Origin: an uncultured Bacilli bacterium
GTDB lineage: Bacteria; Bacillota_I; Bacilli_A; RF39; UBA660
Length of the DNA stretch: 21,911 bases
NCBI GenBank assembly: GCA_934129945.1
Contig: CAKOXC010000014.1
Coordinates: forward strand, 1-21,911
Reading direction: 5' to 3'
The notes below the pieces were generated by a model, which worked only from the letters and a program-made list of their open reading frames with translations, did no database searches and had not been told where the DNA came from. This document shows, piece after piece, positions 1 through 7,430 of this stretch. How positions within the stretch are numbered: position 1 is the first letter of the stretch; every line of letters starts with the position of its first letter. Position numbers and translations under genes: made by a program.

Positions 1-672
1 ACTGGACCAACTGGACCTGCTGGTACTGTGGGAGATACTGTTTCAGTAAGAAGTGTGAGAACTGGAGAACCTGGCACTGAAGCAATTATTAATGATATTA
101 AAACTAATAATCATCATGATCTAGACTTTATTATTCCAGCAGGACCTACTGGACCTGCTGGACCAGAAAGAATTTCTAGAGCAGCATATTTAGTTTCTTA
201 TAATGATGGGACTTCTGCAAACGGAATACCAGTTAATGCTGATGAAAGACTTCCAATTGATAGAAAAGAAATTGACATGAGTGAATTAGTAACATTAGAC
301 TCTAATGAAGAATTGATAAAATTTAATGAAATTGGATACTATAAAGTAACATTTACTATTAATACTTATTCTACAAGTAATGCACAATTTAATCCTGATA
401 ATGATTTTGTATCTATTGGATTAAGACACGTAGACACTGATGAAATTTATGTTGGAACTAGTAATTGGACATATAATAGTGAAGTTCAACAATTAACAGC
501 TCAAGGAATTATTTCAATAGTAGATACTACTGATGAATATGAATTAGTAAATTTAACAAACCATATTATTTTCTTAAATTCACCTGATATAAAAAATATT
601 AATTCAAAATCTTATTTTGCTAATTCATTTTTAACAATAATAATTGAATATTTAGGAAGACAAGGTACATAG
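1..672 (+). CDS. Collagen-like surface protein with BclA-like C-terminal domain (5' end outside window)
   Basis: The frame is open from base 1, so this is the C-terminal 223 residues of a longer protein; an internal GTG at 28 is not a credible start because the frame before it already encodes Gly-Pro-Thr/Gly-Pro-Ala triplets. After these comes a spacer module (roughly residues 10-50) of the type G-E-P-G-T-E-A...L-D-F-I-I-P-A-G, which in Firmicutes collagen-like proteins is interleaved between triplet blocks. A second short run of collagen triplets follows, then a globular domain of about 165 residues rich in beta-prone sequence and ending in a hydrophobic strand (LTIIIEYLGR). By analogy with Bacillus BclA this end would trimerise and sit on the outside of the cell or spore. 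There is no LPXTG motif or C-terminal membrane anchor. The stop TAG is 3 nt before the glycosyltransferase start. Family assignment is by sequence style, not by search. Confidence 0.8.
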   Translation, partial: TGPTGPAGTVGDTVSVRSVRTGEPGTEAIINDIKTNNHHDLDFIIPAGPTGPAGPERISRAAYLVSYNDGTSANGIPVNADERLPIDRKEIDMSELVTLDSNEELIKFNEIGYYKVTFTINTYSTSNAQFNPDNDFVSIGLRHVDTDEIYVGTSNWTYNSEVQQLTAQGIISIVDTTDEYELVNLTNHIIFLNSPDIKNINSKSYFANSFLTIIIEYLGRQGT

Positions 673-675
673 AAA

Positions 676-1761
676 TTGTCAAAATTTAAAGTATGTGTTT
701 ATGCCATATCTAAGAATGAAGAAAAATTTGTTAATAAATGGTATGAATCCATGAAAGAAGCAGATGAAATATATGTATTAGATACTGGTTCAACAGATAA
801 TACTGTAAAATTATTAAAAGAGCATAATGTTCATGTTAAAAAGAAAAAAATTAATCCTTGGCGATTTGATGTTGCTAGAAATGAATCATTAAAAATGGTT
901 CCTAGTGATGTTGATATTTGTGTATGTACTGATTTAGATGAAGTATTTAAAAAAGGCTGGAGAAAAGAATTAGAAAAAGTTTGGCAAAAAAACACTAACA
1001 GATGTCAATATACATATAATTGGAGTTTAGATAAAGAAGATAAGCCTTTAGTATCATTCTTTTATGAAAAAATTCATAGTAGAAATAATTTTAAATGGAT
1101 TCATCCAGTTCACGAAATATTAAAATATGATAAGGGTCATGAAAATGTTGTAGTTAATGATAAGATAGTTTTAAATCACTACCCTGATAGCTCTAAATCA
1201 AGAAGTTCCTACTTGCCTTTACTAGAATTGTCAGTAAAAGAAGATCCAACTAATGATAGAAATATGCATTATTTAGGTAGAGAATATATGTATTATGGTA
1301 AGTATAACGAAAGTATTGATATTCTAATTAAACATTTGAATCTTAAAAGTGCTACTTGGAAAGACGAAAGATGTGCTTCAATGCGTTTTATTGCCAGATG
1401 TTATAAATATTTAAAACGATATGATGAAAGTAATATGTGGTTATTAAAAGCTATTAATGAGGCTCCATATCTTAGAGACCCATATGTAGAAATGGCTTTA
1501 TTAAAATATGAATTAAATGATTTTGAAGGTATCTATTTTTATATTAATAAAGCATTAGAAATTAAAAGCCATCAGAAAACATACAATAATGAAGTATTTT
1601 CTTGGAATGAAACACCATATGATTTATTAGCTATAGCATGTTTTAATTTAAACAAAAAAGAAGAAGCATTAAATGCTATTAATCATGCTTTAGAAATATC
1701 ACCTTATGATGAAAGATTATTAAATAATAAAAAAATTATAATTGATTCTTTAAACATATAA
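676..1761 (+). CDS. Family 2-type glycosyltransferase with C-terminal TPR region
   Basis: The protein has 361 residues. The N-terminal third is a GT-A nucleotide-sugar transferase fold: an opening strand with SKNEE, the DTGSTDNT motif at residues 36-43 and a D-x-D at D86-L-D88 (CTDLDE), expected to bind metal and nucleotide sugar. From about residue 180 to the end there are helical repeats with TPR spacing (for example YLGREYMYYGKYNESI and ALNAINHALEISPYD). No signal peptide or membrane segment is visible, so a cytoplasmic enzyme is likely. The start is TTG at 676, preceded by AAGGT at 662-666; the next Met (residue 26) would remove the conserved first strand. It lies 3 nt after a collagen-like gene, so the simplest inference is that it glycosylates that protein, perhaps at Thr in Gly-Pro-Thr triplets. 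Donor sugar and acceptor cannot be read from the sequence. Confidence 0.85.
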   Translation: MSKFKVCVYAISKNEEKFVNKWYESMKEADEIYVLDTGSTDNTVKLLKEHNVHVKKKKINPWRFDVARNESLKMVPSDVDICVCTDLDEVFKKGWRKELEKVWQKNTNRCQYTYNWSLDKEDKPLVSFFYEKIHSRNNFKWIHPVHEILKYDKGHENVVVNDKIVLNHYPDSSKSRSSYLPLLELSVKEDPTNDRNMHYLGREYMYYGKYNESIDILIKHLNLKSATWKDERCASMRFIARCYKYLKRYDESNMWLLKAINEAPYLRDPYVEMALLKYELNDFEGIYFYINKALEIKSHQKTYNNEVFSWNETPYDLLAIACFNLNKKEEALNAINHALEISPYDERLLNNKKIIIDSLNI

Positions 1762-1794
1762 AAAGACGTAAGATTTTATTCTTACGCCTTTTTT
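1760..1794. terminator. Bidirectional Rho-independent terminator between glycosyltransferase and rplQ
   Basis: A 7-bp stem CGTAAGA (1767-1773) / TCTTACG (1780-1786) with a 6-nt loop has CC plus six T on the plus side (1787-1794) and five A on the other side (1760-1764), which become the U-tract for minus-strand transcripts. It sits exactly between two convergent genes, the glycosyltransferase (stop 1759-1761) and rplQ (stop at 1797), and should end both transcripts. Confidence 0.88.
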
Positions 1795-1796
1795 AA

Positions 1797-2138
1797 TTAT
1801 ACTAATTCTAATTTTACTTCTAAAGCGTCGTCTCCAACTCTTTCTTTTAACTTAATTATTCTAGTATAACCACCATTTCTAGATTCGTATTTTTTAGCAA
1901 GTTCATTAAATACTTTACTTACAACTTCATTATCATTATGTAAGAAAGCTAAAGCTTTTCTACGAGATACTAAAGTTCCTCTTTTACCATAGGTAATCAT
2001 TTTATCAACAAATTTACGAACTTCTTTTGCTCTTGCTTCAGTAGTAACTACAGAACCTTCCATAATTACAGTTTTAGTAAGACCAGCTAAGATACTTCTT
2101 CTTTGACGAGTTTCTCTTCCTAATTTTCTATAAGACAT
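1797..2138 (-). CDS. rplQ: Ribosomal protein L17
   Basis: This 113-residue protein begins MSYRKLGRETRQRRSI, the usual L17 opening with Lys-Leu-Gly-Arg and a basic stretch, and carries the internal EARAKEVRKFVDKMITYGKRG segment and a C-terminal beta region (RIIKLKERVGDDA). Length is typical of bacterial L17, a large-subunit protein near the peptide exit tunnel. It is the last gene of the cluster. Its Shine-Dalgarno is formed by the rpoA stop (TAAGGAGGT), so translation is probably coupled to rpoA. A terminator follows immediately. In many Bacilli ecfA/ecfT/truA genes come next; here they do not. Confidence 0.97.
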   Translation of the reverse strand: MSYRKLGRETRQRRSILAGLTKTVIMEGSVVTTEARAKEVRKFVDKMITYGKRGTLVSRRKALAFLHNDNEVVSKVFNELAKKYESRNGGYTRIIKLKERVGDDALEVKLELV

Positions 2139-2152
2139 AAAATTTTACCTCC

Positions 2153-3097
2153 TTATTCGTGGAACTTAAGTCCCATTTCTTCTACTTTGTCTAATACTTC
2201 TTTAAGTGATTTTTTACCTAAATTACGTATTTTTGTAACTTCAACTTCTTTTTTATTAATTAAATCTTGAACTGTATGAATACCAGCTCTTTTTAAACAA
2301 TTATAAGCTCTAACTGAGAATTCAATTTCTTCAATAGGAGTTTCTAATGTTTTAGTTATTGTATCAACTTTCTTTTCACTCATTAAGCCTGTAACATCAG
2401 AAATTGAATTTAAATCTGTAATAATATTAAAATGTTCAATTAATATTTTAGCAGATAATGCCATTGCTTCTTGTGGAGTCATACTACCATTTGTAGTAAT
2501 ATACATAATTAATTTATCATAATTTTCATTATGTCCAACACGAGCACTTTCAACTTCAAAATTTACAAGTTCAATTGGAGAATAAATTGAATCTATTGCA
2601 ATAACTCCAGGTTTGTTATCTGTAAATAATGCTTTATTTTCTTTAGCATCAACATATCCTTTACCATTTGAAACTGTCATTTCCATATCAATTTTTCCAC
2701 CTTCAACAAGTGTACAAATTACTAAATCTGGATTAATTATTTCAAGATCTTGGTCAACAACAATGTCTCCTGCTTTTACTTCACCAGCTTTATTTGCTGA
2801 TAAACGAATAACTTTATCTTCATCAGAATGATTTTTAATAACTACTGATTTTAAGTTTATTACGATGCTTGTAACGTCTTCATAAACACCATCAATTTTT
2901 TGGAATTCATGCATTACTCCGTCAATTTTAACACTAGTAATTGCACTTCCAGGTAATGATGATAACATAACACGTCTTAATGCATTACCTATAGTAGTAC
3001 CAAATCCTCTTTCTAATGGTTCTAATTCAAATTTTGCATAATGTGTGCTTTCTGCACATTCAGTTATTTTATATTCTGGTTTTTCAAATTTAATCAT
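2153..3097 (-). CDS. rpoA: RNA polymerase alpha subunit
   Basis: The 314-residue protein has both alpha domains. The N-terminal assembly domain contains LERGFGTTIGNALRRV at residues 28-43. The C-terminal domain (about 250-310) contains VRAYNCLKRAGI at 262-273, which covers the DNA-binding 265-determinant region of E. coli alpha, and RNLGKKS at 291-297. It dimerises to nucleate polymerase assembly and contacts promoter UP elements and regulators. It lies 24 nt after rpsK. Unlike almost every other gene here its ribosome binding site is weak: AAGGGA about 13 nt before ATG, with no GGAGG. That may hold alpha synthesis below that of the ribosomal proteins (inference). Confidence 0.98.
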   Translation of the reverse strand: MIKFEKPEYKITECAESTHYAKFELEPLERGFGTTIGNALRRVMLSSLPGSAITSVKIDGVMHEFQKIDGVYEDVTSIVINLKSVVIKNHSDEDKVIRLSANKAGEVKAGDIVVDQDLEIINPDLVICTLVEGGKIDMEMTVSNGKGYVDAKENKALFTDNKPGVIAIDSIYSPIELVNFEVESARVGHNENYDKLIMYITTNGSMTPQEAMALSAKILIEHFNIITDLNSISDVTGLMSEKKVDTITKTLETPIEEIEFSVRAYNCLKRAGIHTVQDLINKKEVEVTKIRNLGKKSLKEVLDKVEEMGLKFHE

Positions 3098-3121
3098 AAC
3101 TTTTTTCAGTCCCTTCTCTAA

Positions 3122-3511
3122 TTAATTTCTTGGTCTTTTTGGTGGACGACATCCATTATGAGGAACTGGTGTTTCGTCGATTATACTTGTAATTTCTAGT
3201 CCTGCAGTTTGTAATGCACGAATAGCTGATTCACGCCCTGAACCTAAACCTTTTACGTGAACTTCTACTTTTTTAACTCCAGAATCCATAGCTGCTTTAG
3301 CTGCTGCTTCTGAACTCATTTGTGCTGCAAAAGGAGTTTTCTTTTTACTACCTTTGTAACCAATTGTACCAGCTGATGCCCAACTAATAACATTTCCATC
3401 TTTATCTGTAATTGTTACTATTGTATTATTGTAAGTTGAATGTATATGAGCTGAAGCTTCTGGAATATTTTTCTTTACTCTCTTTTTAGAGTTTCTTCTA
3501 TTATATGCCAT
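3122..3511 (-). CDS. rpsK: Ribosomal protein S11
   Basis: This 129-residue protein has the S11 hallmarks: HIHSTYNNTIVTITD, a Ser/Gly-rich middle (SWASAGTIGYKGSKK), GLGSGRESAIRAL, and the basic C-terminus PHNGCRPPKRPRN, where family members usually end in an Arg-rich RRR tail. S11 forms part of the small-subunit platform near the E-site mRNA path. The start follows TAGGAGGTAAATA, in which TAG is the rpsM stop. The 10-nt gap and its sequence are the same as between rpmJ and rpsM. Confidence 0.98.
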   Translation of the reverse strand: MAYNRRNSKKRVKKNIPEASAHIHSTYNNTIVTITDKDGNVISWASAGTIGYKGSKKKTPFAAQMSSEAAAKAAMDSGVKKVEVHVKGLGSGRESAIRALQTAGLEITSIIDETPVPHNGCRPPKRPRN

Positions 3512-3521
3512 TATTTACCTC

Positions 3522-3896
3522 CTATTTACCTACTTTTTTCTTATTAGCTACTACTTTACCTTTACCTTTACGAGTACGAGCATTTCTACTAGTTCTTTGT
3601 CCTCTTACTGGTAAATTTTTCTTGTGTCTAGTACCTTCATAACTGTTGATTTCCATTTTTGCTTTAATATTTAGTTGAGTTTCACGTCTTAAATCACCTT
3701 CAACGATATATTTATCAACTTCTTTACGTAATGCACTAATTTCTTCTTCAGTTAAATCTTTAATTTTTTTTGTTGGTTCAACTTTTGCATCTTTACAAAT
3801 TTGAGTTCCTAAACTTCTTCCAATACCATAAATAGCTGTTAATCCTATTTCAGTATGTTTATTTCCTGGTAATTCGATATTCTTAATTCTTGCCAT
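3522..3896 (-). CDS. rpsM: Ribosomal protein S13
   Basis: The 124-residue protein contains the helix-hairpin-helix region IGLTAIYGIGRSLG (about 17-30), the middle helix EEEISALRKEVDKYIVEGDL, and the basic C-terminal region RHKKNLPVRGQRTSRNARTRKG that contacts P-site tRNA and 16S rRNA in the head of the small subunit. Length and composition are normal. Its Shine-Dalgarno starts at the rpmJ stop codon (TAGGAGGT), and it is followed 10 nt later by rpsK, as in the standard alpha operon. Confidence 0.98.
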   Translation of the reverse strand: MARIKNIELPGNKHTEIGLTAIYGIGRSLGTQICKDAKVEPTKKIKDLTEEEISALRKEVDKYIVEGDLRRETQLNIKAKMEINSYEGTRHKKNLPVRGQRTSRNARTRKGKGKVVANKKKVGK

Positions 3897-3906
3897 TATT
3901 TACCTC

Positions 3907-4023
3907 CTATTTACCTTGGCTTTGTTTGTGTTTTGGATTTTCACAAATAACCATTACTTTTCCTTTTCTTCTAATTACTTTACATTTTTTACATATTGGT
4001 TTTACTGATGGTCTTTTTTTCAT
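3907..4023 (-). CDS. rpmJ: Ribosomal protein L36 (small zinc-type)
   Basis: I translated this 38-codon gene directly: ATG at 4023-4021, TAG at 3909-3907. It opens MKKRPSVKPICKKCKVIRRK, followed by GKVMVICENPKHKQSQGK. The zinc ribbon ligands are C11, C14, C27 and H32, so this is the zinc-binding (C+) form. It is one residue longer than the usual 37. It sits between infA and rpsM, its normal place, with GGAGGT 9 nt upstream of the start. L36 is a late-assembling large-subunit protein that packs against 23S rRNA below the L7/L12 stalk base. Confidence 0.97.
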   Translation of the reverse strand: MKKRPSVKPICKKCKVIRRKGKVMVICENPKHKQSQGK

Positions 4024-4043
4024 TTAATATACCTCCATATTTT

Positions 4044-4319
4044 TTATCTTTTATTCCATGTTATTCGCCCACGTGTTAAATCATATTGCGATAATTCAAG
4101 TGTAACTGTATCACCTGGTAAAATACGTATCATATTAACGCGCATTTTACCAGAAACGTAAGCTTCTACAGTATGTCCATTAGGCAATTCTACTATATAA
4201 TCTCCACCCTTTAGGACTTCAACAACTTTACCTTCTACTTCAATTTTATCTTCTCTAGTTGAAGCATTATTTTTAACTGTTTTATTGATTGCTTTTTTTA
4301 CATTTTTTACTTTTCCCAT
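4044..4319 (-). CDS. infA: Translation initiation factor IF-1 with N-terminal extension
   Basis: The S1/OB-fold core (about residues 24-91) is a clear IF-1: KIEVEGKVVEVL, NGHTVEAYVSGKMR, then IRILPGDTVTLELSQYDLT and GRITWNKR at the end. IF-1 occupies the ribosomal A site during initiation and assists IF-2 and IF-3. The family is usually about 72 residues; this one has 91 because about 19 lysine-rich residues (MGKVKNVKKAINKTVKNNA) precede the core. The start at 4319 is backed by AGGAGA in the last codons of map, 8 nt upstream, and there is no other Met before the core, so the extension looks genuine. It is 4 nt after map and 20 nt before rpmJ. Confidence 0.96.
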   Translation of the reverse strand: MGKVKNVKKAINKTVKNNASTREDKIEVEGKVVEVLKGGDYIVELPNGHTVEAYVSGKMRVNMIRILPGDTVTLELSQYDLTRGRITWNKR

Positions 4320-4323
4320 TTAA

Positions 4324-5070
4324 TCATTCTCCTGTTAAAATTTCATAACCATCTTTTGTTACTAAAACAGTGTGTTCAAAGTGAGCAGATGGTTTTCCAT
4401 CTTCTGTAACTACAGTCCAATCATCATCTAACATACATACATATCTTTTTCCTAAATTTAACATTGGTTCAACACATATTGTCATACCTTCTTTTAAGGT
4501 ATAACCAGTATTTTTCTTACCATAGTTTGGTACATCAGGATCTTCATGTATATTTGTTCCAATTCCATGACCAACTAATTCTTCTACAACACTTAAATTG
4601 TGGCTATGAGCAAAGTCTTCTATAGCATTACCTATATCGCCAATTCTTGCCCCGGATCTAACTTGTTTAAGTCCAACATATAAAGCTTCTTCAGTATATT
4701 TTACTAAATCTTTAACTTCATCACTTACTTCTCCAACTATATAAGTTCTAGCTGAATCTGATTGATAACCTTTTCTTTCTACGCATAAATCAATTGATAC
4801 TATATCACCATTTTTTATTTTACGTTTTGATGGTATACCATGTACTACTTCATCATTTATTGAAATACATACACTTTTTGGATAACCTTCATAATGTAAA
4901 CATGATGGATAACAATCATTCTTTATACAGAAATCACAGCAAATTTTATCAAGTTCTTCTGTTGTAACTCCGGGTTTTAAATGTTTTTTCATTTCTTCAT
5001 GTGCTAAATAATTGTAATGTCCTGCTTCTCTCATCAAAGCTATTTCTCTTTCACTTTTTATACTTACCAT
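4324..5070 (-). CDS. map: Methionine aminopeptidase, type I
   Basis: This 248-residue enzyme removes the initiator Met from nascent proteins. The five metal ligands of the pita-bread fold are present: D94 (VSIDLCV), D105 (YQSDSARTY), H168 (VGHGIGTNIHE), E201 (ICVEPM) and E232 (HFEHTVL); the substrate-binding H77 lies in NDEVVHGIPS. No SH3-like or zinc-finger N-terminal extension is present, so it is the short type Ia form. Five cysteines cluster between residues 44 and 57, more than I would expect. The gene starts 3 nt after adk, with GGTGA in the last codons of adk as ribosome binding site, and ends in TGA 4 nt before infA. The TGA stop supports the standard genetic code. Confidence 0.97.
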   Translation of the reverse strand: MVSIKSEREIALMREAGHYNYLAHEEMKKHLKPGVTTEELDKICCDFCIKNDCYPSCLHYEGYPKSVCISINDEVVHGIPSKRKIKNGDIVSIDLCVERKGYQSDSARTYIVGEVSDEVKDLVKYTEEALYVGLKQVRSGARIGDIGNAIEDFAHSHNLSVVEELVGHGIGTNIHEDPDVPNYGKKNTGYTLKEGMTICVEPMLNLGKRYVCMLDDDWTVVTEDGKPSAHFEHTVLVTKDGYEILTGE

Positions 5071-5073
5071 AAT

Positions 5074-5727
5074 TTATTTCACCGCATTTACAATTATATC
5101 AAAAATCTCTTCATTAGTAAATTCATGAGTGCTAATTTTTAATAATTTATTATTATTTTCATAATATTCTAAAATAGGTTTAACATTATTTTGATAAGTT
5201 TCAAATCTTTCTTTAAAAGATTCTTCATTATCATCAGTTCTTGAATCTAGAACACTACCACATTTATCACAAATATTTTCTATTTTAGGTTTAAATTCAT
5301 CAAAGAATTTATTATAAGTTGTTCCACAATTAGGACAACTTAATCTACCTAATGCTCTTTTAAGAGCTATTTCATATTCTAAATCAAGATTTATTACTAA
5401 ATAATTATCAATATTTATTTCATTAAATAAATTATTTAAATAATATGCTTGATTTATATTTCTTGGTAAACCATCAATTATGAATGGATTTTGTAAATCC
5501 ATTTGCTTTAATGCATCTTTTAATATTTTAAATATTAACTCATCATTAACTAATTTACCACTTTTTAAAACCTCTGCAACTTCATTTCCTAATGAAGTAT
5601 TTGTTTTAACAATATTTCTTAACAAGTCTCCGGTAGAGATATGGTTATAACCACATCTCTCCATTAACATGTTTGAAAATGTACCTTTCCCAGTAGCAGG
5701 AGCTGCAATGAAAATTACATTTTTCAT
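5074..5727 (-). CDS. adk: Adenylate kinase, zinc-lid type
   Basis: The 217-residue enzyme catalyses ATP + AMP = 2 ADP. It shows an AMP-binding NHISTGDLLRN, FIIDGLPRN with the conserved Arg89, and a long lid domain with four cysteines (C131, C134, C153, C156; CPNC...CDKC), the structural zinc site of Gram-positive Adk, then SRTDDNEE. The P-loop is odd: residues 8-16 read AAPATGKGT where the family normally has GxPGxGKGT, so two glycines are replaced by alanine, while K14 and T16 are kept. The start overlaps the secY stop (ATGA, 4 nt), which implies coupled translation, and map follows after 3 nt. Despite the altered loop the whole length is conserved, so it is probably functional. Confidence 0.95.
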   Translation of the reverse strand: MKNVIFIAAPATGKGTFSNMLMERCGYNHISTGDLLRNIVKTNTSLGNEVAEVLKSGKLVNDELIFKILKDALKQMDLQNPFIIDGLPRNINQAYYLNNLFNEINIDNYLVINLDLEYEIALKRALGRLSCPNCGTTYNKFFDEFKPKIENICDKCGSVLDSRTDDNEESFKERFETYQNNVKPILEYYENNNKLLKISTHEFTNEEIFDIIVNAVK

Positions 5728-6986
5728 TTTGATTTACGCTTCCTTCCATAATTTCTACTTACAAGTCCACTTTCAATTTGTTTATATGTTTCAATAGCTA
5801 CACCAACTACGATTAGAATACCTGTTCCACCAATTGTTATAGAACTTGGAAGTCCTGAAACATTTGAAAATATTATAGGTATTCCAGCTAATATAACTAA
5901 GAATATTGATCCTACTAATGTTAACTTACTTAAAGATTTAGAAACATATTCAGTAGTATCTTTCCCAGGTCTAATACCAGGAATATAACCACCACGTTTA
6001 TTTAAATCTTTACTAAGTTCTTCGGGATTCATTTGTAAGAATGTCCAAAAATATCCAAATAACATAATGAATAATATATATAATATAAATCCTGTTGGAG
6101 AAGTATAAACTATATATTTATTCATAAAATCAACTAATGATTGTTTTCCTATTAAACCAGCAATTGTTACTGGAATAGTAAGAATAATTGATGCAAATAT
6201 TACTGGCATAACTCCAGCAGAGTTAATTTTAATTGGTAAATATGATGACTTTGCACCATATGCACTAGTTGTATGATTAGCATATTGGATAGCGATTCGT
6301 CTTTCAGCAAGAGTAATCCAAATAATTCCAACAATAATTAATACATAAACTAGAATGAATAATACAAATAATAATATTCCTAACCAATTTGCATAAGTTC
6401 CAGCAGTTATAAATGATTTGAATGCTCCACTAAATACACTTGGCATACTTTGTAAAATACCAGCCATAATTAGTAAAGATTGTCCATTACCAATACCTTT
6501 ATTAGTAATTTCATCACCTAACCATAGTAAGAACGCTGTTCCTGCTGTCATTACTAATGAAGTTTTTAACATAACCATTACATCACTAGTATTTAAATAG
6601 AATACTGTTATTACATAAGCTTGAATAAAAGCAAATATAATTCCTAAATATCTTGTTATTTTATTAATTTTTTGTCTTCCTACATAGCCTTGTTCTTTCA
6701 ATTCTTTAAAATAAGGTAATATATCCATTTGAAGAATTTGTGTAATAATAGATGCATTGATGTAAGGTGTAACACCTAAAGCAAATATTGAAAAACTTCT
6801 AAGCCCTCCACCACTCATCAAGTTAAATATTTCTAAGAAACCTAATTCTTCATAAACAACGGATGCCCAAGGAATTGTTATCCCTGTACCTAAACAGAAT
6901 ATTCCAAGGCAAAAAAGAGTAAAATATATTCTTTTTCTTAAATCTTTATTAGATTTTGCAAAAATCCCTGAAATATTTTTAAACAT
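5724..6986 (-). CDS. secY: Protein translocase channel subunit SecY
   Basis: This 420-residue membrane protein forms the SecYEG channel for secreted and membrane proteins. Hydrophobic segments are consistent with ten transmembrane helices. Diagnostic motifs are TPYINASIITQIL at 73-85, GIGNGQSLLI at 164-173, SSYLPIKINSAGVMP around 247-261, and the cytosolic loop NPEELSKDLNKRGGYIPGIR at 320-339, which includes the SecA/ribosome contact region. The C-terminus is basic (YGRKRKSK). The start overlaps the rplO stop by one base (TAATG) and is preceded by GAGGTGATC, a near-perfect Shine-Dalgarno. Stop is TGA, overlapping adk. It is presumably the export route for the large surface protein encoded nearby. 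Confidence 0.98.
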   Translation of the reverse strand: MFKNISGIFAKSNKDLRKRIYFTLFCLGIFCLGTGITIPWASVVYEELGFLEIFNLMSGGGLRSFSIFALGVTPYINASIITQILQMDILPYFKELKEQGYVGRQKINKITRYLGIIFAFIQAYVITVFYLNTSDVMVMLKTSLVMTAGTAFLLWLGDEITNKGIGNGQSLLIMAGILQSMPSVFSGAFKSFITAGTYANWLGILLFVLFILVYVLIIVGIIWITLAERRIAIQYANHTTSAYGAKSSYLPIKINSAGVMPVIFASIILTIPVTIAGLIGKQSLVDFMNKYIVYTSPTGFILYILFIMLFGYFWTFLQMNPEELSKDLNKRGGYIPGIRPGKDTTEYVSKSLSKLTLVGSIFLVILAGIPIIFSNVSGLPSSITIGGTGILIVVGVAIETYKQIESGLVSRNYGRKRKSK

Positions 6987-7429
6987 TAGATCACCTCAGT
7001 TTTTCCGCCGGCTTCTTCTATTTTACTAATAGCATTTGTTGAAAATCTTTGAGCTTTTACTGTTAAAGCTTTTGTAAGAGTTCCATTTGCTAATACTTTT
7101 ACACCATTTAATTGTTTTTTGATAATTCCTCTTTCTTTTAATACTTCTGGTGTTACAACATCATTTTCTTTAAAGAATTTTTCTAAATCATCTAAATTAA
7201 TTGTTGCATATTTGATAGCGAAACGAGCGTTATTGAAACCTCTTTTTGGTAATCTTCTATAAAGTGGTGATTGTCCACCTTGGAACCATGCATTAATTGA
7301 AGCACCACTTCTTGATTTTTGACCATTTTCTCCACGAGTAGAAGTTTTACCCATTCCACTTCCTGGACCACGTCCAACTATTTTTTTAGCTTTTGTTTCT
7401 TTGCTTTTTGGTAAACTTTCTAATTTCAT
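6986..7429 (-). CDS. rplO: Ribosomal protein L15
   Basis: The 147-residue protein opens with the Gly/Arg-rich rRNA-binding arm of L15 (VGRGPGSGMGKTSTRGENGQ and KSRSGASINAWFQGGQSPLYRRLPKRGF in two consecutive blocks) followed by the C-terminal globular domain with VLANGTLTKALTVKAQRFS and ISKIEEAGGKTEVI. L15 assembles early at the centre of the large subunit. It follows rpsE by one base, with GAGGAG in the last codons of rpsE as ribosome binding site. In most Bacilli rpmD (L30) would lie between rpsE and rplO; there is no room for it here. Confidence 0.98.
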   Translation of the reverse strand: MKLESLPKSKETKAKKIVGRGPGSGMGKTSTRGENGQKSRSGASINAWFQGGQSPLYRRLPKRGFNNARFAIKYATINLDDLEKFFKENDVVTPEVLKERGIIKKQLNGVKVLANGTLTKALTVKAQRFSTNAISKIEEAGGKTEVI

Positions 7430-7430
7430 A

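Noticed and set aside
5100..5727. Adk as a pseudogene because of its altered P-loop
   Set aside because: The frame is full length, with zinc ligands, AMP-binding motif, catalytic Lys and lid residues intact, and tight coupling to secY and map.
7192..7377. 61-codon minus-strand frame inside rplO
   Set aside because: It is fully inside rplO in another frame and has no family resemblance.
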